A DNA stretch of 64,000 nt from positions 1,084,381 through 1,148,380 of the forward strand of contig CAWGET010000006.1 of assembly GCA_963821715.1 (NCBI GenBank), read 5' to 3'. The notes under the pieces were generated by a model. That model had not been told where the DNA came from. It searched no databases and was given only the letters and a program-made list of their open reading frames with translations. This DNA comes from CAWGET01 sp963821715 (GTDB taxonomy: Bacteria > Bacteroidota > Ignavibacteria > Ignavibacteriales > Melioribacteraceae). The position numbers and the translations under genes were made by a program. Below are positions 9,242 through 19,051 of the stretch, in pieces (position 1 is the stretch's first letter; each line of letters begins with the position of its first letter).

Positions 9242-10893
9242 CACGACCTTTCTTTTTTCTCCGGGAGATGTCCCCAGGTTTCTAACAAATTTTTTAATCT
9301 GGCAAATGATCTTTTCGGGGTTGATGATTCTGTAACCAATCCTCCGTTTCTGATGAAAGGACGGAAATCGCTGAAGTCATACCAGTTAATTCCATGGATA
9401 TTTTTTCTTGCATAGTAAAGATTATAAACCTGCTCGAGCCATTCTGCCTGCAGTTCTTCATCCCATCGTCTGTGCCATTGATAAGGTTCGTCCAGGATAT
9501 CCATTTCATCAAGTTTAATAGCCTGCTCAGTATATCCGGCACTTGCACCGATTTCAGTAATATATATTGGCTTTTCAAACTTCTCAAAACGTTCAAGCAT
9601 TCTTACAATATCCGAAAGGTCACGATGAGGGAAATATACTTGTATTCCGAGAATATCAAAGTCTACTCCGGCATTTAAAAGATCTTCAATATATTTTCTC
9701 GGTGAGCGCTGTTGTCTTCCCGCAGGTTCTTTTGATCTGGCGTAACTGCCGAAAGCCGCATATTCAGCCCAGGGTGCACAATTGTTGATCAATCTTTTTA
9801 CTTTGGGATTAACTTCTTTTACAGTATCACAGGCGAGTCTGGTAATTTCAGTAATTTGTTCCGGAGTATGATGATGAACATTTGCCCAGTCGTGATATTC
9901 GTTTACCACTTCCCAGCTGCTTATTTTATCGCCGTAATGTCCTACCAAAGCTTCTGTATGTTTTTTAACGTAATCATTCAATTCAGGAAAATTTTTCTTC
10001 AAAAGCCAGTCGGGAGTTACAACAGGATGAAACCAGAATAAAGGTCTGCCTTCAATAGTTACGTTATTATCAAGGAGCCAGTCAACGATATCGTCTTTAA
10101 TTCCAAAATTATGATCTCCTTCCTCCGGTTCAAAAAGCGGGTACCAAGTATCCCACACGTAATGAGTAACAGTTGCAAAATTAAAAAGTTCAACAAAACG
10201 TTTTGTCATATCTTCTGATTTTGCCCAAATATACTGTCTTGTTTCACATCCGAAATGACAATCTCTTTTTCCGAATTTTTCAATTTGCTGTGCAGCTTTT
10301 TCAAGCTCCATTTTTTCGCCCGACCAAAGAGCATAGTAAAGAGAGTTGTTTGCGAGTTCTCCTGCTTTTTCAGGATTGTTGAGCAACTTAGTTGAACTTT
10401 CGTAAAATTCTTCAGCCAAGTCATTCAGTTTATTTGTTTCAAACGAAAACTTTATTCCTTCATTTTCATATCTGTTTTTAACTTCCCTATTCCTGGCTAT
10501 TCTACTTTTGGCAAACTCATAATTTAAATTATTTGTTTGAGGCAGTTCTTTTGCAGAATAAAATTCTCCTCCGTTATCTGCGGCAAGCGAAACGAATCCA
10601 AAACCTTCAATAAACCAGCGTGTATTTACTGAAAATTTTTTGTTCCCAATATCTGAAGGAATTACAATCCCTTCCTGAGCTGTGTTAACCGATGATACAA
10701 ACGGATCGTAGTTTTCATCCGCCAGATAAACATATCTCATCGGAGGCATCCATTTATGTGGATATGGTTTAAGAACAAATCCTTTATTTGTTTTTGCAAA
10801 AATTGATGACCAGTTCATCGCAGGTGCAGCACCGACAGCAGCCGCACCCAGAGAAGTGTTCTTGAGAAAATTCCTTCTTGATAATTTTTTCAT
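9241..10893 (-). CDS. GH10-type glycoside hydrolase, Tat-exported, copy 1
   Basis: Predicted endo-beta-xylanase-type enzyme of GH10. The N-terminus (SRRNFLK then an Ala-rich stretch) is a twin-arginine signal. Residues about 40-230 form a domain shared by the four neighbours, with RWFIEGFGFVSLAADNGG and NLNYEFAKSR. The GH10 barrel follows: GRPLFWFHPVVTPDWL (about 285), acid/base Glu in WEVVNEYHDW (about 330), FDILGIQVYF (about 420), nucleophile Glu in YITEIGAS (about 446) and GINWYDFSD near the C-terminus. Its stop overlaps the GH13 start (TGATG). It is the first of four tandem paralogs. GH10 membership is well supported by motif order, but sequence is distant from classical xylanases, so activity on another beta-linked glycan is possible. 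Confidence 0.88.
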   Translation of the reverse strand: MKKLSRRNFLKNTSLGAAAVGAAPAMNWSSIFAKTNKGFVLKPYPHKWMPPMRYVYLADENYDPFVSSVNTAQEGIVIPSDIGNKKFSVNTRWFIEGFGFVSLAADNGGEFYSAKELPQTNNLNYEFAKSRIARNREVKNRYENEGIKFSFETNKLNDLAEEFYESSTKLLNNPEKAGELANNSLYYALWSGEKMELEKAAQQIEKFGKRDCHFGCETRQYIWAKSEDMTKRFVELFNFATVTHYVWDTWYPLFEPEEGDHNFGIKDDIVDWLLDNNVTIEGRPLFWFHPVVTPDWLLKKNFPELNDYVKKHTEALVGHYGDKISSWEVVNEYHDWANVHHHTPEQITEITRLACDTVKEVNPKVKRLINNCAPWAEYAAFGSYARSKEPAGRQQRSPRKYIEDLLNAGVDFDILGIQVYFPHRDLSDIVRMLERFEKFEKPIYITEIGASAGYTEQAIKLDEMDILDEPYQWHRRWDEELQAEWLEQVYNLYYARKNIHGINWYDFSDFRPFIRNGGLVTESSTPKRSFARLKNLLETWGHLPEKKERS

Positions 10894-10901
10894 AATCTTA
10901 A

Positions 10902-12428
10902 CTATAAATTATTCCATTTTTTTTGAAGTTTTTTTAATCGATACACCGAAGCTTTTTTCTCTCCGTTTGGAGTCCGGAATAATCCGCCTCTTTTTAGAAA
11001 ACTTGAAGTATCAACAAGGTCATACCAATTTGCCGCTTCAACATAATCTCGACTGTAAGCATAAGTAAAAATGTATTCCAGCCAATCAGCCTGCAGTTCT
11101 TCGTCCCAATGACGATGCCATGCATAAGGATATTGAGAATAATCTTCAATGTGAGGTTCGATGAATTCCTGTTTAATTCCCGCAGACGGTGCTCCGACTT
11201 CGGCAAGCTGAATCGGTTTACCGAATTCTCTAAATCTTTCCAGATTGTAAATTACATCGGAAGTTGAATGATAATTGAAATAAACCTGGTAACCGATAAT
11301 ATCAAAATCTACTCCTGCTTCAACAGCCTGTTTAATAAACTGATAAGGAGTTCTTTGCGGAAATTCAGCTTCGCGTTCGTGCCACTTCCCGAGCTGGACA
11401 TAATCGCCAAAAGGTCTGCAGTTGTTGATCAATAACTTTATGTTTGGATTTGTATCGCGTGCAACATCACAGGCTAATTTTGTCAACTCGATTGACTGTT
11501 CGTGGTTGAGCCTGACTTCATTTGCCCAATCGTGCATTTCATTTACAACTTCCCATATTTGAATTTTATCGCCATAGAATTTTACTACCTCACGCACGTG
11601 TTTTTCAACATACTTCAGAAGGTCGGAATAGGATTTGGCTTTTATCCATTCAGGAGTTACCCAGGTGTGAGTCCAGAATAAAGGTCGACCGTTAATAAGA
11701 ATATCGTGCTTCCTGAATTCATCAATGACTTCCAGTCTTTCTTTAAATCTTTTTTTTCCTTCAACTTCTTCAAAATTATGAATATCCCCGATGAGATAAT
11801 GTGTAACCGTAGCGTAATTGAAAAGTTCAGTAAAAAATTTGGAAAAATTATTTCTATCCATTTGATAAAAGCCGCGCGTATCACAGCCGAAAAGAAAGTC
11901 TTTTCTCGTTCCGTTTTCTTTAATTCTGAATCGTGAGTATTCAAGTTCAAGTAAATCGCTGACCCACAACGAATTCTTTAATGATTTTTGAGAGTATTCG
12001 GCTTTTATAATTTCATCATCAGTTCTTTCAGCATCGGATAGGAAATTTTGAGATAATTCGTGAAGCGTCTTTATTTCCCTTGTTGGTTCCCAGTCTGAAT
12101 ATAATTGAAGTCTCTTGATATTTCTGATAACAACACTTTTAGCAAATTCATAGTTTAGGTTATACTCAATTCTGTCACTCGACTTCGAATAAAACTCTCC
12201 GCCGTTATCGGCATTAATATAGATCATTCCGAAACCTTCAACATTCCAACGAACATAAATCGAAAATTCCTTTTCACCCGTTTCAGATATCGTAATTACT
12301 CCATCAGAAAAAATTATATCTGATTTAAAAACATCTCCGTTTTTATCCGCGGCAAACATAAATTCGTGGATGTGAGGTCCAACTCCGTCTTGAACAAAAT
12401 GAGGTTTGAAGATTATTTTGTTATTCAT
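10902..12428 (-). CDS. GH10-type glycoside hydrolase without signal peptide, copy 2
   Basis: Paralog of the flanking enzymes, but it starts directly at the shared N-terminal domain (MNNKIIFKPHFVQDG) with no Tat or Sec signal. Only 23 bases separate it from copy 3, so no signal has been lost to a missed start. GH10 marks: GRPLFWTHTWVTPEW (about 248), acid/base Glu in WEVVNEMHDW (about 293), nucleophile Glu in QLAEVGAPSAG (about 409), AANWYDLVD near the end. If it stays in the cytoplasm it would act on imported oligosaccharides. A different export route is possible but nothing in the sequence shows one. Confidence 0.86.
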   Translation of the reverse strand: MNNKIIFKPHFVQDGVGPHIHEFMFAADKNGDVFKSDIIFSDGVITISETGEKEFSIYVRWNVEGFGMIYINADNGGEFYSKSSDRIEYNLNYEFAKSVVIRNIKRLQLYSDWEPTREIKTLHELSQNFLSDAERTDDEIIKAEYSQKSLKNSLWVSDLLELEYSRFRIKENGTRKDFLFGCDTRGFYQMDRNNFSKFFTELFNYATVTHYLIGDIHNFEEVEGKKRFKERLEVIDEFRKHDILINGRPLFWTHTWVTPEWIKAKSYSDLLKYVEKHVREVVKFYGDKIQIWEVVNEMHDWANEVRLNHEQSIELTKLACDVARDTNPNIKLLINNCRPFGDYVQLGKWHEREAEFPQRTPYQFIKQAVEAGVDFDIIGYQVYFNYHSTSDVIYNLERFREFGKPIQLAEVGAPSAGIKQEFIEPHIEDYSQYPYAWHRHWDEELQADWLEYIFTYAYSRDYVEAANWYDLVDTSSFLKRGGLFRTPNGEKKASVYRLKKLQKKWNNL

Positions 12429-12451
12429 AATATATTATTCTTTTTTTAACA

Positions 12452-14164
12452 TTAACTTTTTTTAGACATTGAATTCCATTTCTTCCGCATCTCTATTACC
12501 CTTTCATATGCAGGTTTTGTTTCTCCTTTCGGAGAACTAAGCAGTCCGCCATTTTGGATAAAAGAATATGGATCAACAAAATCGTACCAATTGATAGCTT
12601 CGACCCACGGCTTTGAATAAAATATTGTATAGATCTGCTCAAGCCATTCTGCCTGCAGTTCTTCGTCCCAATGCCTGTGCCACGGATACGGGAGTTCAGG
12701 TAATTCCATTTCTCCGCTCATTATAGATTCTTTTGTTGGTCCTGATGTCGTTCCTATTTCAGTAATTTGAACCGGTCTGCCGTATTTTTTTAATCTCTCC
12801 GTCATCCTAATATTATCTGCAAGATCTCTGTTTGTATATTGGAAATAGAGCTGCTGACCTGTAATATCAAAATCAACTCCGGCCTCGTCACACATCTTTA
12901 TAAAACGATGAGGAGTTATGATGTCAAATTTTTCATCGAATTGATCCCAATCTACAAGCTGCACATAACTTGCCTGAATACAGCAATTATTAATAAGCCT
13001 ATGAACATTGGGAGATGCATCTTTAGCCACATCAGCAATAAGTTTAGCAATTTCCACCATCTGATCCGGCTTTAACTTTAAGATGTTTCCATAATCGTGA
13101 GCTTCGTTAATTATTTCCCAGGCATACATTTTATCGCCATAATGCCCGACTACTTCTCTTGTATGTTTTTCAACATATTTTAGAAGTTCCGAATAACTTT
13201 TATCTCTAAGCCATTGAGGTGTGCAGCATTCATCCGCCCAGAATATAGGTCTTCCTTCTACTGCAATTCCGCGCGCTCTCAACTCTTTTACTTGTTCATC
13301 TCTATCGAGATAAGTATATTTTTCTTCTTCTTTTTCAAATCGGGTAAGATAGTGTGTAATAGTAGCATAATTAAAAGCATCAGAAAAAAGATCCAGAAAA
13401 ACATCTTTATCCATATGAGGATAACCTTTTGTATCGCAGCCGATAAAAAAGTCATCCCTGTATTTACTCAATTCTATCTGTTGATGCGCTTTATCCAGTT
13501 CAAGCATTTCTCCGCCCCACATAGAATAGAAAAGTGATTTCTGAGAGAGTTCTGCCCGGTTCCATTCGTCGGCTTCAATCTTTTTTGCATCGTGGAAATA
13601 TTCTTCACTTAGATCAAGATAAGCCTTCACTTCTCTTGATGGAGAATAATTTTCCTGCCTGAATTGTATAAGCCGTTCATTATTCTTTGCCAATCTGGAT
13701 TTTGCAAGTTCATAGTTTAAATTATATGATTTTGTTTTTCCCGAGGAAGGCAGTTCGTAAAATTCACCGCCGTTATCTGCTGTCATATATATGAAACCGA
13801 AGCCTTCAACATTCCATCTAACATTAATTCCGAATTTATCTCTCCCTTCCGAATCAGAAATTTTTACTCCTTCAGGTGTAGCAAATATATTTGAATAAAA
13901 TGCATCCCAGTTCGCATCACTCGCGAAAGCCCATTGCGGGAAAGCCCAATCTTTTTCGCCTAATGTTTTTAACGATTTTACCATTCCGTAGTGGGGACCT
14001 TTTCCGTCCTGAACAATATAAGGCTTAAGAATCAATTCGCCTTTTTCAGTTGAAGGTCTAACTCTTGATTTGGTGAGAATTGTCGGGGCGGCAAAAATTG
14101 AACTTCCCGCATAAACAGCCGCTCCTGCAATAGCGCTTTTTTTTATAAAATTTCTTCGTTTCAT
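12452..14164 (-). CDS. GH10-type glycoside hydrolase, Tat-exported, copy 3
   Basis: Third tandem paralog (570 aa). The N-terminus KRRNFIKKSA plus a hydrophobic Ala-rich run is a twin-arginine signal. The shared domain shows RWNVEGFGFIYMTADNGG and NLNYELAKSR (about 100-170). GH10 barrel: GRPIFWADECCTPQWL (about 305; two adjacent Cys, also CC in copy 4), acid/base Glu in WEIINEAHDY (about 351), nucleophile Glu in QITEIGTTSG (about 468), AINWYDFVD. It ends 23 bases before copy 2 and begins 10 bases after copy 4, so the four read as one transcript. Confidence 0.88.
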   Translation of the reverse strand: MKRRNFIKKSAIAGAAVYAGSSIFAAPTILTKSRVRPSTEKGELILKPYIVQDGKGPHYGMVKSLKTLGEKDWAFPQWAFASDANWDAFYSNIFATPEGVKISDSEGRDKFGINVRWNVEGFGFIYMTADNGGEFYELPSSGKTKSYNLNYELAKSRLAKNNERLIQFRQENYSPSREVKAYLDLSEEYFHDAKKIEADEWNRAELSQKSLFYSMWGGEMLELDKAHQQIELSKYRDDFFIGCDTKGYPHMDKDVFLDLFSDAFNYATITHYLTRFEKEEEKYTYLDRDEQVKELRARGIAVEGRPIFWADECCTPQWLRDKSYSELLKYVEKHTREVVGHYGDKMYAWEIINEAHDYGNILKLKPDQMVEIAKLIADVAKDASPNVHRLINNCCIQASYVQLVDWDQFDEKFDIITPHRFIKMCDEAGVDFDITGQQLYFQYTNRDLADNIRMTERLKKYGRPVQITEIGTTSGPTKESIMSGEMELPELPYPWHRHWDEELQAEWLEQIYTIFYSKPWVEAINWYDFVDPYSFIQNGGLLSSPKGETKPAYERVIEMRKKWNSMSKKS

Positions 14165-14174
14165 ACAGATTCCA

Positions 14175-15845
14175 TTATGACTTAAGAGAATATTTTTCTA
14201 CAAATTTTTGTAATCGATGATACGATTCTTTTTTTTCACCATTGATTGATTTCAATAAACCGCCGTTCTGCATATACGAATGAGGATCAACAAAATCGAA
14301 CCCGTTTCCGCCGATAATGAAAGGTTTACTGTAAATAAGAGTATAAAACTGTTCAAGCCAGTCTGCCTGTGTTTTTTCATTCCAATGATGATGCCATAAG
14401 TAAGGTTCATCGGAAAAACCGACTGTTCCCAATTTTATCGATGTTTCCGTGGGACCTCCTGGACATCCAATCTCGGAAATCTGGATAGGTTTCCCGAACT
14501 GCTCATATCTTTCAATCAGCATTATCGTATCCTGAAGATCACGGTAAGGGAAATACATCTGCTGTTCAATGATGTCGATATCTAATCCTGCTTCCATTAG
14601 ATCTTTTGTGAACTGAATCGGAGTTCTTTGAGGATAAACAGCCGGGCTTCCTGAGTAACTTTTCATCTGAACATATTCGGCAAACGGACAGCAGTTATTA
14701 ATAGTTCGTTTAACGCCGGGCGCAGTTTCTTTGGCTGTTTCTGTAATTAAATTTGTCAGTTCAAAAATCTGATCGTGAGTAAGATGAAATTCATTGGCCC
14801 AATCGTGCAGCTCATTGACCATTTCCCAGGCGTGCATTCTATTGCCAAAATGCCCAACAACCTGCTTAGTATTTTCCTCGGCGTACTTCAAAAGCTGATC
14901 ATAACTCATCCCGCGCATCCAGTCCGGCATACAGCAATCGTGGAACCAATATAGAAGTCTTCCCTGTGATTCTATATTATATTCGGCAAGTATATCAACC
15001 AGATGATCTCTGATAGCAAAATTATGCTTCCCTCTTTCAGGTTCAAAATCGCGGTTAACAGCATTTTTGCTTTGCGGAACGAAAGTGATATTTGCATAAT
15101 TAAAAAGCGGTGTAAAATTCTCAAGAAAAATATCCTGATCCATCTGATAAAAAGCGCGTGCATCGCAGCCAATAAAGAAATTTCTGTTGCCGCCGAATTG
15201 CTTTATATCAAATTCTGCTTTTTCCAACTCTAATTTTTCGCCCGTCCCAAGCGCATATAAAAGTGCCTGCTGAGAAAGCTTCGACTTGTTAAATTCGTCT
15301 GAAGATTTTTCAGCATCTTCATATAAATTTTTGGATAAATTATGTAATCCGGAAACTTCAGTAGAGGGAACGAAACCTGACTTATTATGAAGATCCATTC
15401 TTTTATCATTTCTTGAAACTCGGCTTTTTGCAAATTCAAAATTCAGGTTGTACTCTTTTATCTTTCCTTCCGGGGGAAGTTCATAAAAATTTCCTCCGTT
15501 ATCGGCGGTAATATTTGTATAGCCGAAACCTTCCACATTCCATCTGGCATTAATGCCGAATTTTTCTCTACCTTTTGAGTCGGATAGTTTAATCCCGTCT
15601 TGATCTAATTTTATGTCTGAATAAAAAGTGTCCCAGTTTTTGTCGGTAGCCCAGACCAAATCATAAAGATGCGGACCCGTCCCTGATTGGACAAAAACCG
15701 GCTTGAAAATCAATTCTCCTTTTTGTGTCGAGACAGAAGTTCGGGATTTCGTAAGAATTTTTTGTCCGGAATAGAGAACAGAAGGCGCCAGACTTAAACC
15801 TAAACCCGTTACAGAAGTTGATTTTAGGAATTTCCTTCTATCCAT
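14175..15845 (-). CDS. GH10-type glycoside hydrolase, Tat-exported, copy 4
   Basis: Fourth tandem paralog (556 aa) and most upstream in transcription. MDRRKFLKS with a following hydrophobic run is a twin-arginine signal. The shared N-terminal domain has RWNVEGFGYTNITADNGG and NLNFEFAKSR. GH10 barrel: GRLLYWFHDCCMPDWM (about 300), acid/base Glu in WEMVNELHDW (about 343), FNIDIIEQQMYF-like strand, nucleophile Glu in QISEIGCPGG (about 457) and GNGFDFVDPH near the end, where the others have NWYDF. Its start overlaps the end of the GH42 gene by 8 bases. The residue swaps around the substrate cleft suggest a specificity different from copies 1-3. Confidence 0.87.
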   Translation of the reverse strand: MDRRKFLKSTSVTGLGLSLAPSVLYSGQKILTKSRTSVSTQKGELIFKPVFVQSGTGPHLYDLVWATDKNWDTFYSDIKLDQDGIKLSDSKGREKFGINARWNVEGFGYTNITADNGGNFYELPPEGKIKEYNLNFEFAKSRVSRNDKRMDLHNKSGFVPSTEVSGLHNLSKNLYEDAEKSSDEFNKSKLSQQALLYALGTGEKLELEKAEFDIKQFGGNRNFFIGCDARAFYQMDQDIFLENFTPLFNYANITFVPQSKNAVNRDFEPERGKHNFAIRDHLVDILAEYNIESQGRLLYWFHDCCMPDWMRGMSYDQLLKYAEENTKQVVGHFGNRMHAWEMVNELHDWANEFHLTHDQIFELTNLITETAKETAPGVKRTINNCCPFAEYVQMKSYSGSPAVYPQRTPIQFTKDLMEAGLDIDIIEQQMYFPYRDLQDTIMLIERYEQFGKPIQISEIGCPGGPTETSIKLGTVGFSDEPYLWHHHWNEKTQADWLEQFYTLIYSKPFIIGGNGFDFVDPHSYMQNGGLLKSINGEKKESYHRLQKFVEKYSLKS

Positions 15846-18099
15846 TCACAGATCCCATATAAACTTTAACTTCCTTAGGATTTAGTTGAAATATTCCTTC
15901 CGAGTTTTCTTTGTTGATATTTAACTGAACTTCTTCCCCTGAAAAAATTTCTTTAAGAAAATTTGTCCCTGAAGGTATTCGAATTAATGTTTCTTTTGTT
16001 TCAAAAGATAAGTTTTGAAGGATGACAATTTGTGATTCCGCAGTCGACAAACAATCAACTCTAACATCTTCAAGAATTGTGTAATTGCTTTTAACGTCAG
16101 TCTGTTCTTCGATCAATCCGGCGAGCAAATTGGAAAAAACATTATTGTTTTTTTGAATATATTCCAATCCTACAAATGAAGCAAAATAAAGCGCTTTACC
16201 TTTACCGAAAGATGAGATAGTAGCAGCCGGCTCACCGTTTGAAAATTCGGCAATAACTTCGGCATTATTAATCTCAAGAAATTCGCGGATTATCGTTCCG
16301 GAAAATTTATTTCCGGCTTCCGCTCTTCCAAAATTTCGATTTAGTGAAAATTCAGAATTATTAGAAGTTTTATGAATAGACGAATCTTGGACAAAAAATG
16401 TCTCAGCCGAAATTCCATTTGAATTAACTTCTCCGGCTCTGCTGAATATATCTTGTGAATGTAATTCTATCTTTGAAAGATTTTTTATTTCGATAGGTTC
16501 CGCGTTTAACTGTTTAACGCCGAAGACTTCGTCAAATCCATGCCCCGGCACAATTTTACTATGATGACCACAATCAATATTCCATCCGCCAAAATAACTT
16601 TCCGAGATCAGGAATCCTCCTTCTTCAATCCAACTTTTCAGCTTGCTACAAACGTTTCCGCTCAAAACGTAAGGGAAAGGAACAACAATAACTTTATACT
16701 TTTTGAAACTATCTTTTTCGAAATCTTTGGGATGAATAAAATCAACAATAAAATTATTTCTATATAATGCCCGATGATAACCGAGCAGAGAGTGAGTTGC
16801 TGATTTTTCATTTCCCGTCGAAGCCCAGGCAAAAACTTGATTTTCCGGATTATAGAGAATCGCTATTTTTGCTTCTTGGGGTTTTGCTTCTAGAAATAAT
16901 CCGGCATTTTCCTGAATTTTTTTTCCTACTTCAACAAACGATTTTAGCCAGGAGGTTTCTTTTCCGTCGAGAGTTGTTAATCCCCAGGTCGGAGCCTCAC
17001 GTCCGAGAATTTCAGGTCGGTACTGCCAAAAAATAAATCCTTTTAAATTTCCCGCGATTCCGCTGAAAATATTTTTTTTGATCAGATTGACATCTGCAAA
17101 TTTCGGAAGATCTAAAGTATATCCCGGAAGCAGCAGCATTTCTGCCGACATAACAGGTTTTCCCTGAGCACTGGATCTTAGAACGTCAATCATCATTGAA
17201 TCATCCATTTGGGTAAATCCGTGCAGATCGCCGTTTTGCGCAACATTCCACGGATCATTCGCAGTCGAAGTAATTGGAAATCCCTGAATAAAAACGTGAT
17301 GACACATCAGCGGATGTTTTCCATTATCTATTTCTGCGGCTTCTTCAAATCTTCTTTTTACATTCTTCCCAATGGTGTCGACAAAGAACATTCTCCAGTC
17401 TATTACATCATTAAATGTATTACGTGTCTTTGGTAATTCTGCTTCTTCGAAAGAGGAATAATTTCTGTTCCAGCTTTCATTCAATTTTTCAATATTTTTA
17501 TATCTCTTCTTAAGCCACTCTTTAAACTTCGAAGAACAGTTTTCGCAGTAGCAAAGCATATCATCAATTTTTGCTGCATCGTCTGCAAACGCTCTCATCT
17601 CAGCCATACTGCTTGTTAGTTCAGGCTCGCTTCCTACATTCCATATTTCTAAGGCAGGATGATCTTTGTACCGCTCGACAGTTGCCCTTAAAAATTCAAA
17701 CATTTTATCTGCTACAACATCATTATTGAAGCACCATCCCAAACCTCCAATTTGTCTGTGAGGCTGGGATTGAGGACCTATTTTTTTGCCTCCGAGAGTA
17801 ATCATAGATGCATCCGGCACATTCTTGTAGATCCACGCCGGTGCGACATCAAATATTGTATTTAACATAACCCGAAGGTTATACTTTTCCGCCAGATTCA
17901 TTAATTCATCAATGTCATCAAAATAATATTTATCTTCTTCAGGATTATTCCATCTCCACTGAACCCAAAACTTTACAATATTAAAACCGTATTCGGACAT
18001 TTTCTTCAGATCAGTTTCCCAATCTTCACGATGAGGTGAAGGGGCTCTGTAATATTGCGTTCCGAATGGAAAGTATTCTCCGCTCAATAAATTTTTCAT
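15838..18099 (-). CDS. GH42-type beta-galactosidase-like glycoside hydrolase
   Basis: Clan GH-A enzyme of the GH42 type, no signal peptide, so probably cytoplasmic. The barrel opens with FPFGTQYYRAP; the acid/base Glu is in IWNVGSEPEL (about 156), a Cys cluster CYCENCSSKF (about 185) matches the zinc site of GH42, and the nucleophile Glu is in VMSAEMLLLPG (about 316). A trimerisation/glutamine-amidotransferase-like domain follows (KIAILYNPENQ, then VVPFPYVLS, about 420-560). I prefer ATG 18099, with GGAG 6 bases upstream, over TTG 18114. It would release terminal beta-galactose or arabinose residues from imported fragments; the exact sugar is open. Confidence 0.85.
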   Translation of the reverse strand: MKNLLSGEYFPFGTQYYRAPSPHREDWETDLKKMSEYGFNIVKFWVQWRWNNPEEDKYYFDDIDELMNLAEKYNLRVMLNTIFDVAPAWIYKNVPDASMITLGGKKIGPQSQPHRQIGGLGWCFNNDVVADKMFEFLRATVERYKDHPALEIWNVGSEPELTSSMAEMRAFADDAAKIDDMLCYCENCSSKFKEWLKKRYKNIEKLNESWNRNYSSFEEAELPKTRNTFNDVIDWRMFFVDTIGKNVKRRFEEAAEIDNGKHPLMCHHVFIQGFPITSTANDPWNVAQNGDLHGFTQMDDSMMIDVLRSSAQGKPVMSAEMLLLPGYTLDLPKFADVNLIKKNIFSGIAGNLKGFIFWQYRPEILGREAPTWGLTTLDGKETSWLKSFVEVGKKIQENAGLFLEAKPQEAKIAILYNPENQVFAWASTGNEKSATHSLLGYHRALYRNNFIVDFIHPKDFEKDSFKKYKVIVVPFPYVLSGNVCSKLKSWIEEGGFLISESYFGGWNIDCGHHSKIVPGHGFDEVFGVKQLNAEPIEIKNLSKIELHSQDIFSRAGEVNSNGISAETFFVQDSSIHKTSNNSEFSLNRNFGRAEAGNKFSGTIIREFLEINNAEVIAEFSNGEPAATISSFGKGKALYFASFVGLEYIQKNNNVFSNLLAGLIEEQTDVKSNYTILEDVRVDCLSTAESQIVILQNLSFETKETLIRIPSGTNFLKEIFSGEEVQLNINKENSEGIFQLNPKEVKVYMGSVNG

Positions 18100-18110
18100 C
18101 CTTGTCTCCG

Positions 18111-19034
18111 TCAAACTACAAATTGAGATAAATGTTTTAGTCCTAGCTTTAATCCGTCTTTCACTTTCTTCTGACTTCCCTCCCAGACTGGGTCTTCATG
18201 CTCTATTGATAAAGCGTAATCATATCCGACTTCCTGCAAAGTAGTTATGAATTTCATCCAATCAATTTCTCCCAAGCCGGGAATTCTGTAACGCCACCAT
18301 CCGGATTTCCAGGGATCAGCTTTTAACCTCTGGCCTAAAATACCATAGCGCTGTAATCCATCCGGCAGGATTTCTGTATCTTTTGCGTGTGCGTGAAAAA
18401 TTTTTGGAGCATAATCTTTTAATACCTGGATGTAGTCAATTCCGAGCCAATAAAGATGAGACGGGTCCATATTTAAACCGAAGTTTTCATCCGACACTTC
18501 ATTAAACAGCGCGTCCCAGGTTTCCGGCGAATAAGCATAATTTCCCGGCAGACCGAATTTTACCCAATTATCCATCGGGCAATTTTCAATCATTATTTTT
18601 CTTCCCTTATCAGCAGCATATTTAACAATCTTTCGCATTTCTTTACCGATTTCTTTCATCATCAAATCAGGAGACGCATCTCGTCCACCAACGAAAGTCC
18701 CGACTAATTCAACATCAAGAAGTTCTGCCGCATCAATTACATTTTTAAGATGTTTTAAATATTTCTCTCTCTTCCTTTTATTCGGATGGAGATTATTATC
18801 GTAATAAGCCATTGCCGATATTTCCATTTTGTTTTCGGCAAATAGATCTTTTATTCTTTCCGCATCGTCTTTTGTTAATTTTTCTGCGTCTATTTGTCTC
18901 GCCTGATAATCTCTCGATGATTTAACCGGCCACGCGGCAAGTTCCAAAGTTTGAAATCCCTGTTCAGACGACCATTTAACAAGATCTTCTAATTTTACTT
19001 TTGGCAGACAAGCTGTTAAAAACCCTAACTTCAT
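18111..19034 (-). CDS. Sugar phosphate isomerase/epimerase (AP-endonuclease-2-like TIM barrel)
   Basis: Xylose-isomerase-like TIM-barrel enzyme, cytoplasmic. Metal-site marks are IENCPMDNW (Glu, about 155), LNMDPSHLYWLGID (Asp and His, about 197), FHAHAKDTEI (His, about 222) and LSIEHEDP near the C-terminus. Such enzymes isomerise or epimerise keto-sugars and are usually next to Gfo/Idh/MocA oxidoreductases, as here (18 bases away). A second pair of the same kind is at 30631-32495. Substrate unknown. Confidence 0.88.
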   Translation of the reverse strand: MKLGFLTACLPKVKLEDLVKWSSEQGFQTLELAAWPVKSSRDYQARQIDAEKLTKDDAERIKDLFAENKMEISAMAYYDNNLHPNKRKREKYLKHLKNVIDAAELLDVELVGTFVGGRDASPDLMMKEIGKEMRKIVKYAADKGRKIMIENCPMDNWVKFGLPGNYAYSPETWDALFNEVSDENFGLNMDPSHLYWLGIDYIQVLKDYAPKIFHAHAKDTEILPDGLQRYGILGQRLKADPWKSGWWRYRIPGLGEIDWMKFITTLQEVGYDYALSIEHEDPVWEGSQKKVKDGLKLGLKHLSQFVV

Positions 19035-19051
19035 TTTATCAACTCCGTTTT

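Noticed and set aside
18111..19034. XylA xylose isomerase next to xylulokinase
   Set aside because: The TIM-barrel proteins at 18111 and 30631 lack classic XylA motifs and length; they belong to the broader sugar isomerase/epimerase family.
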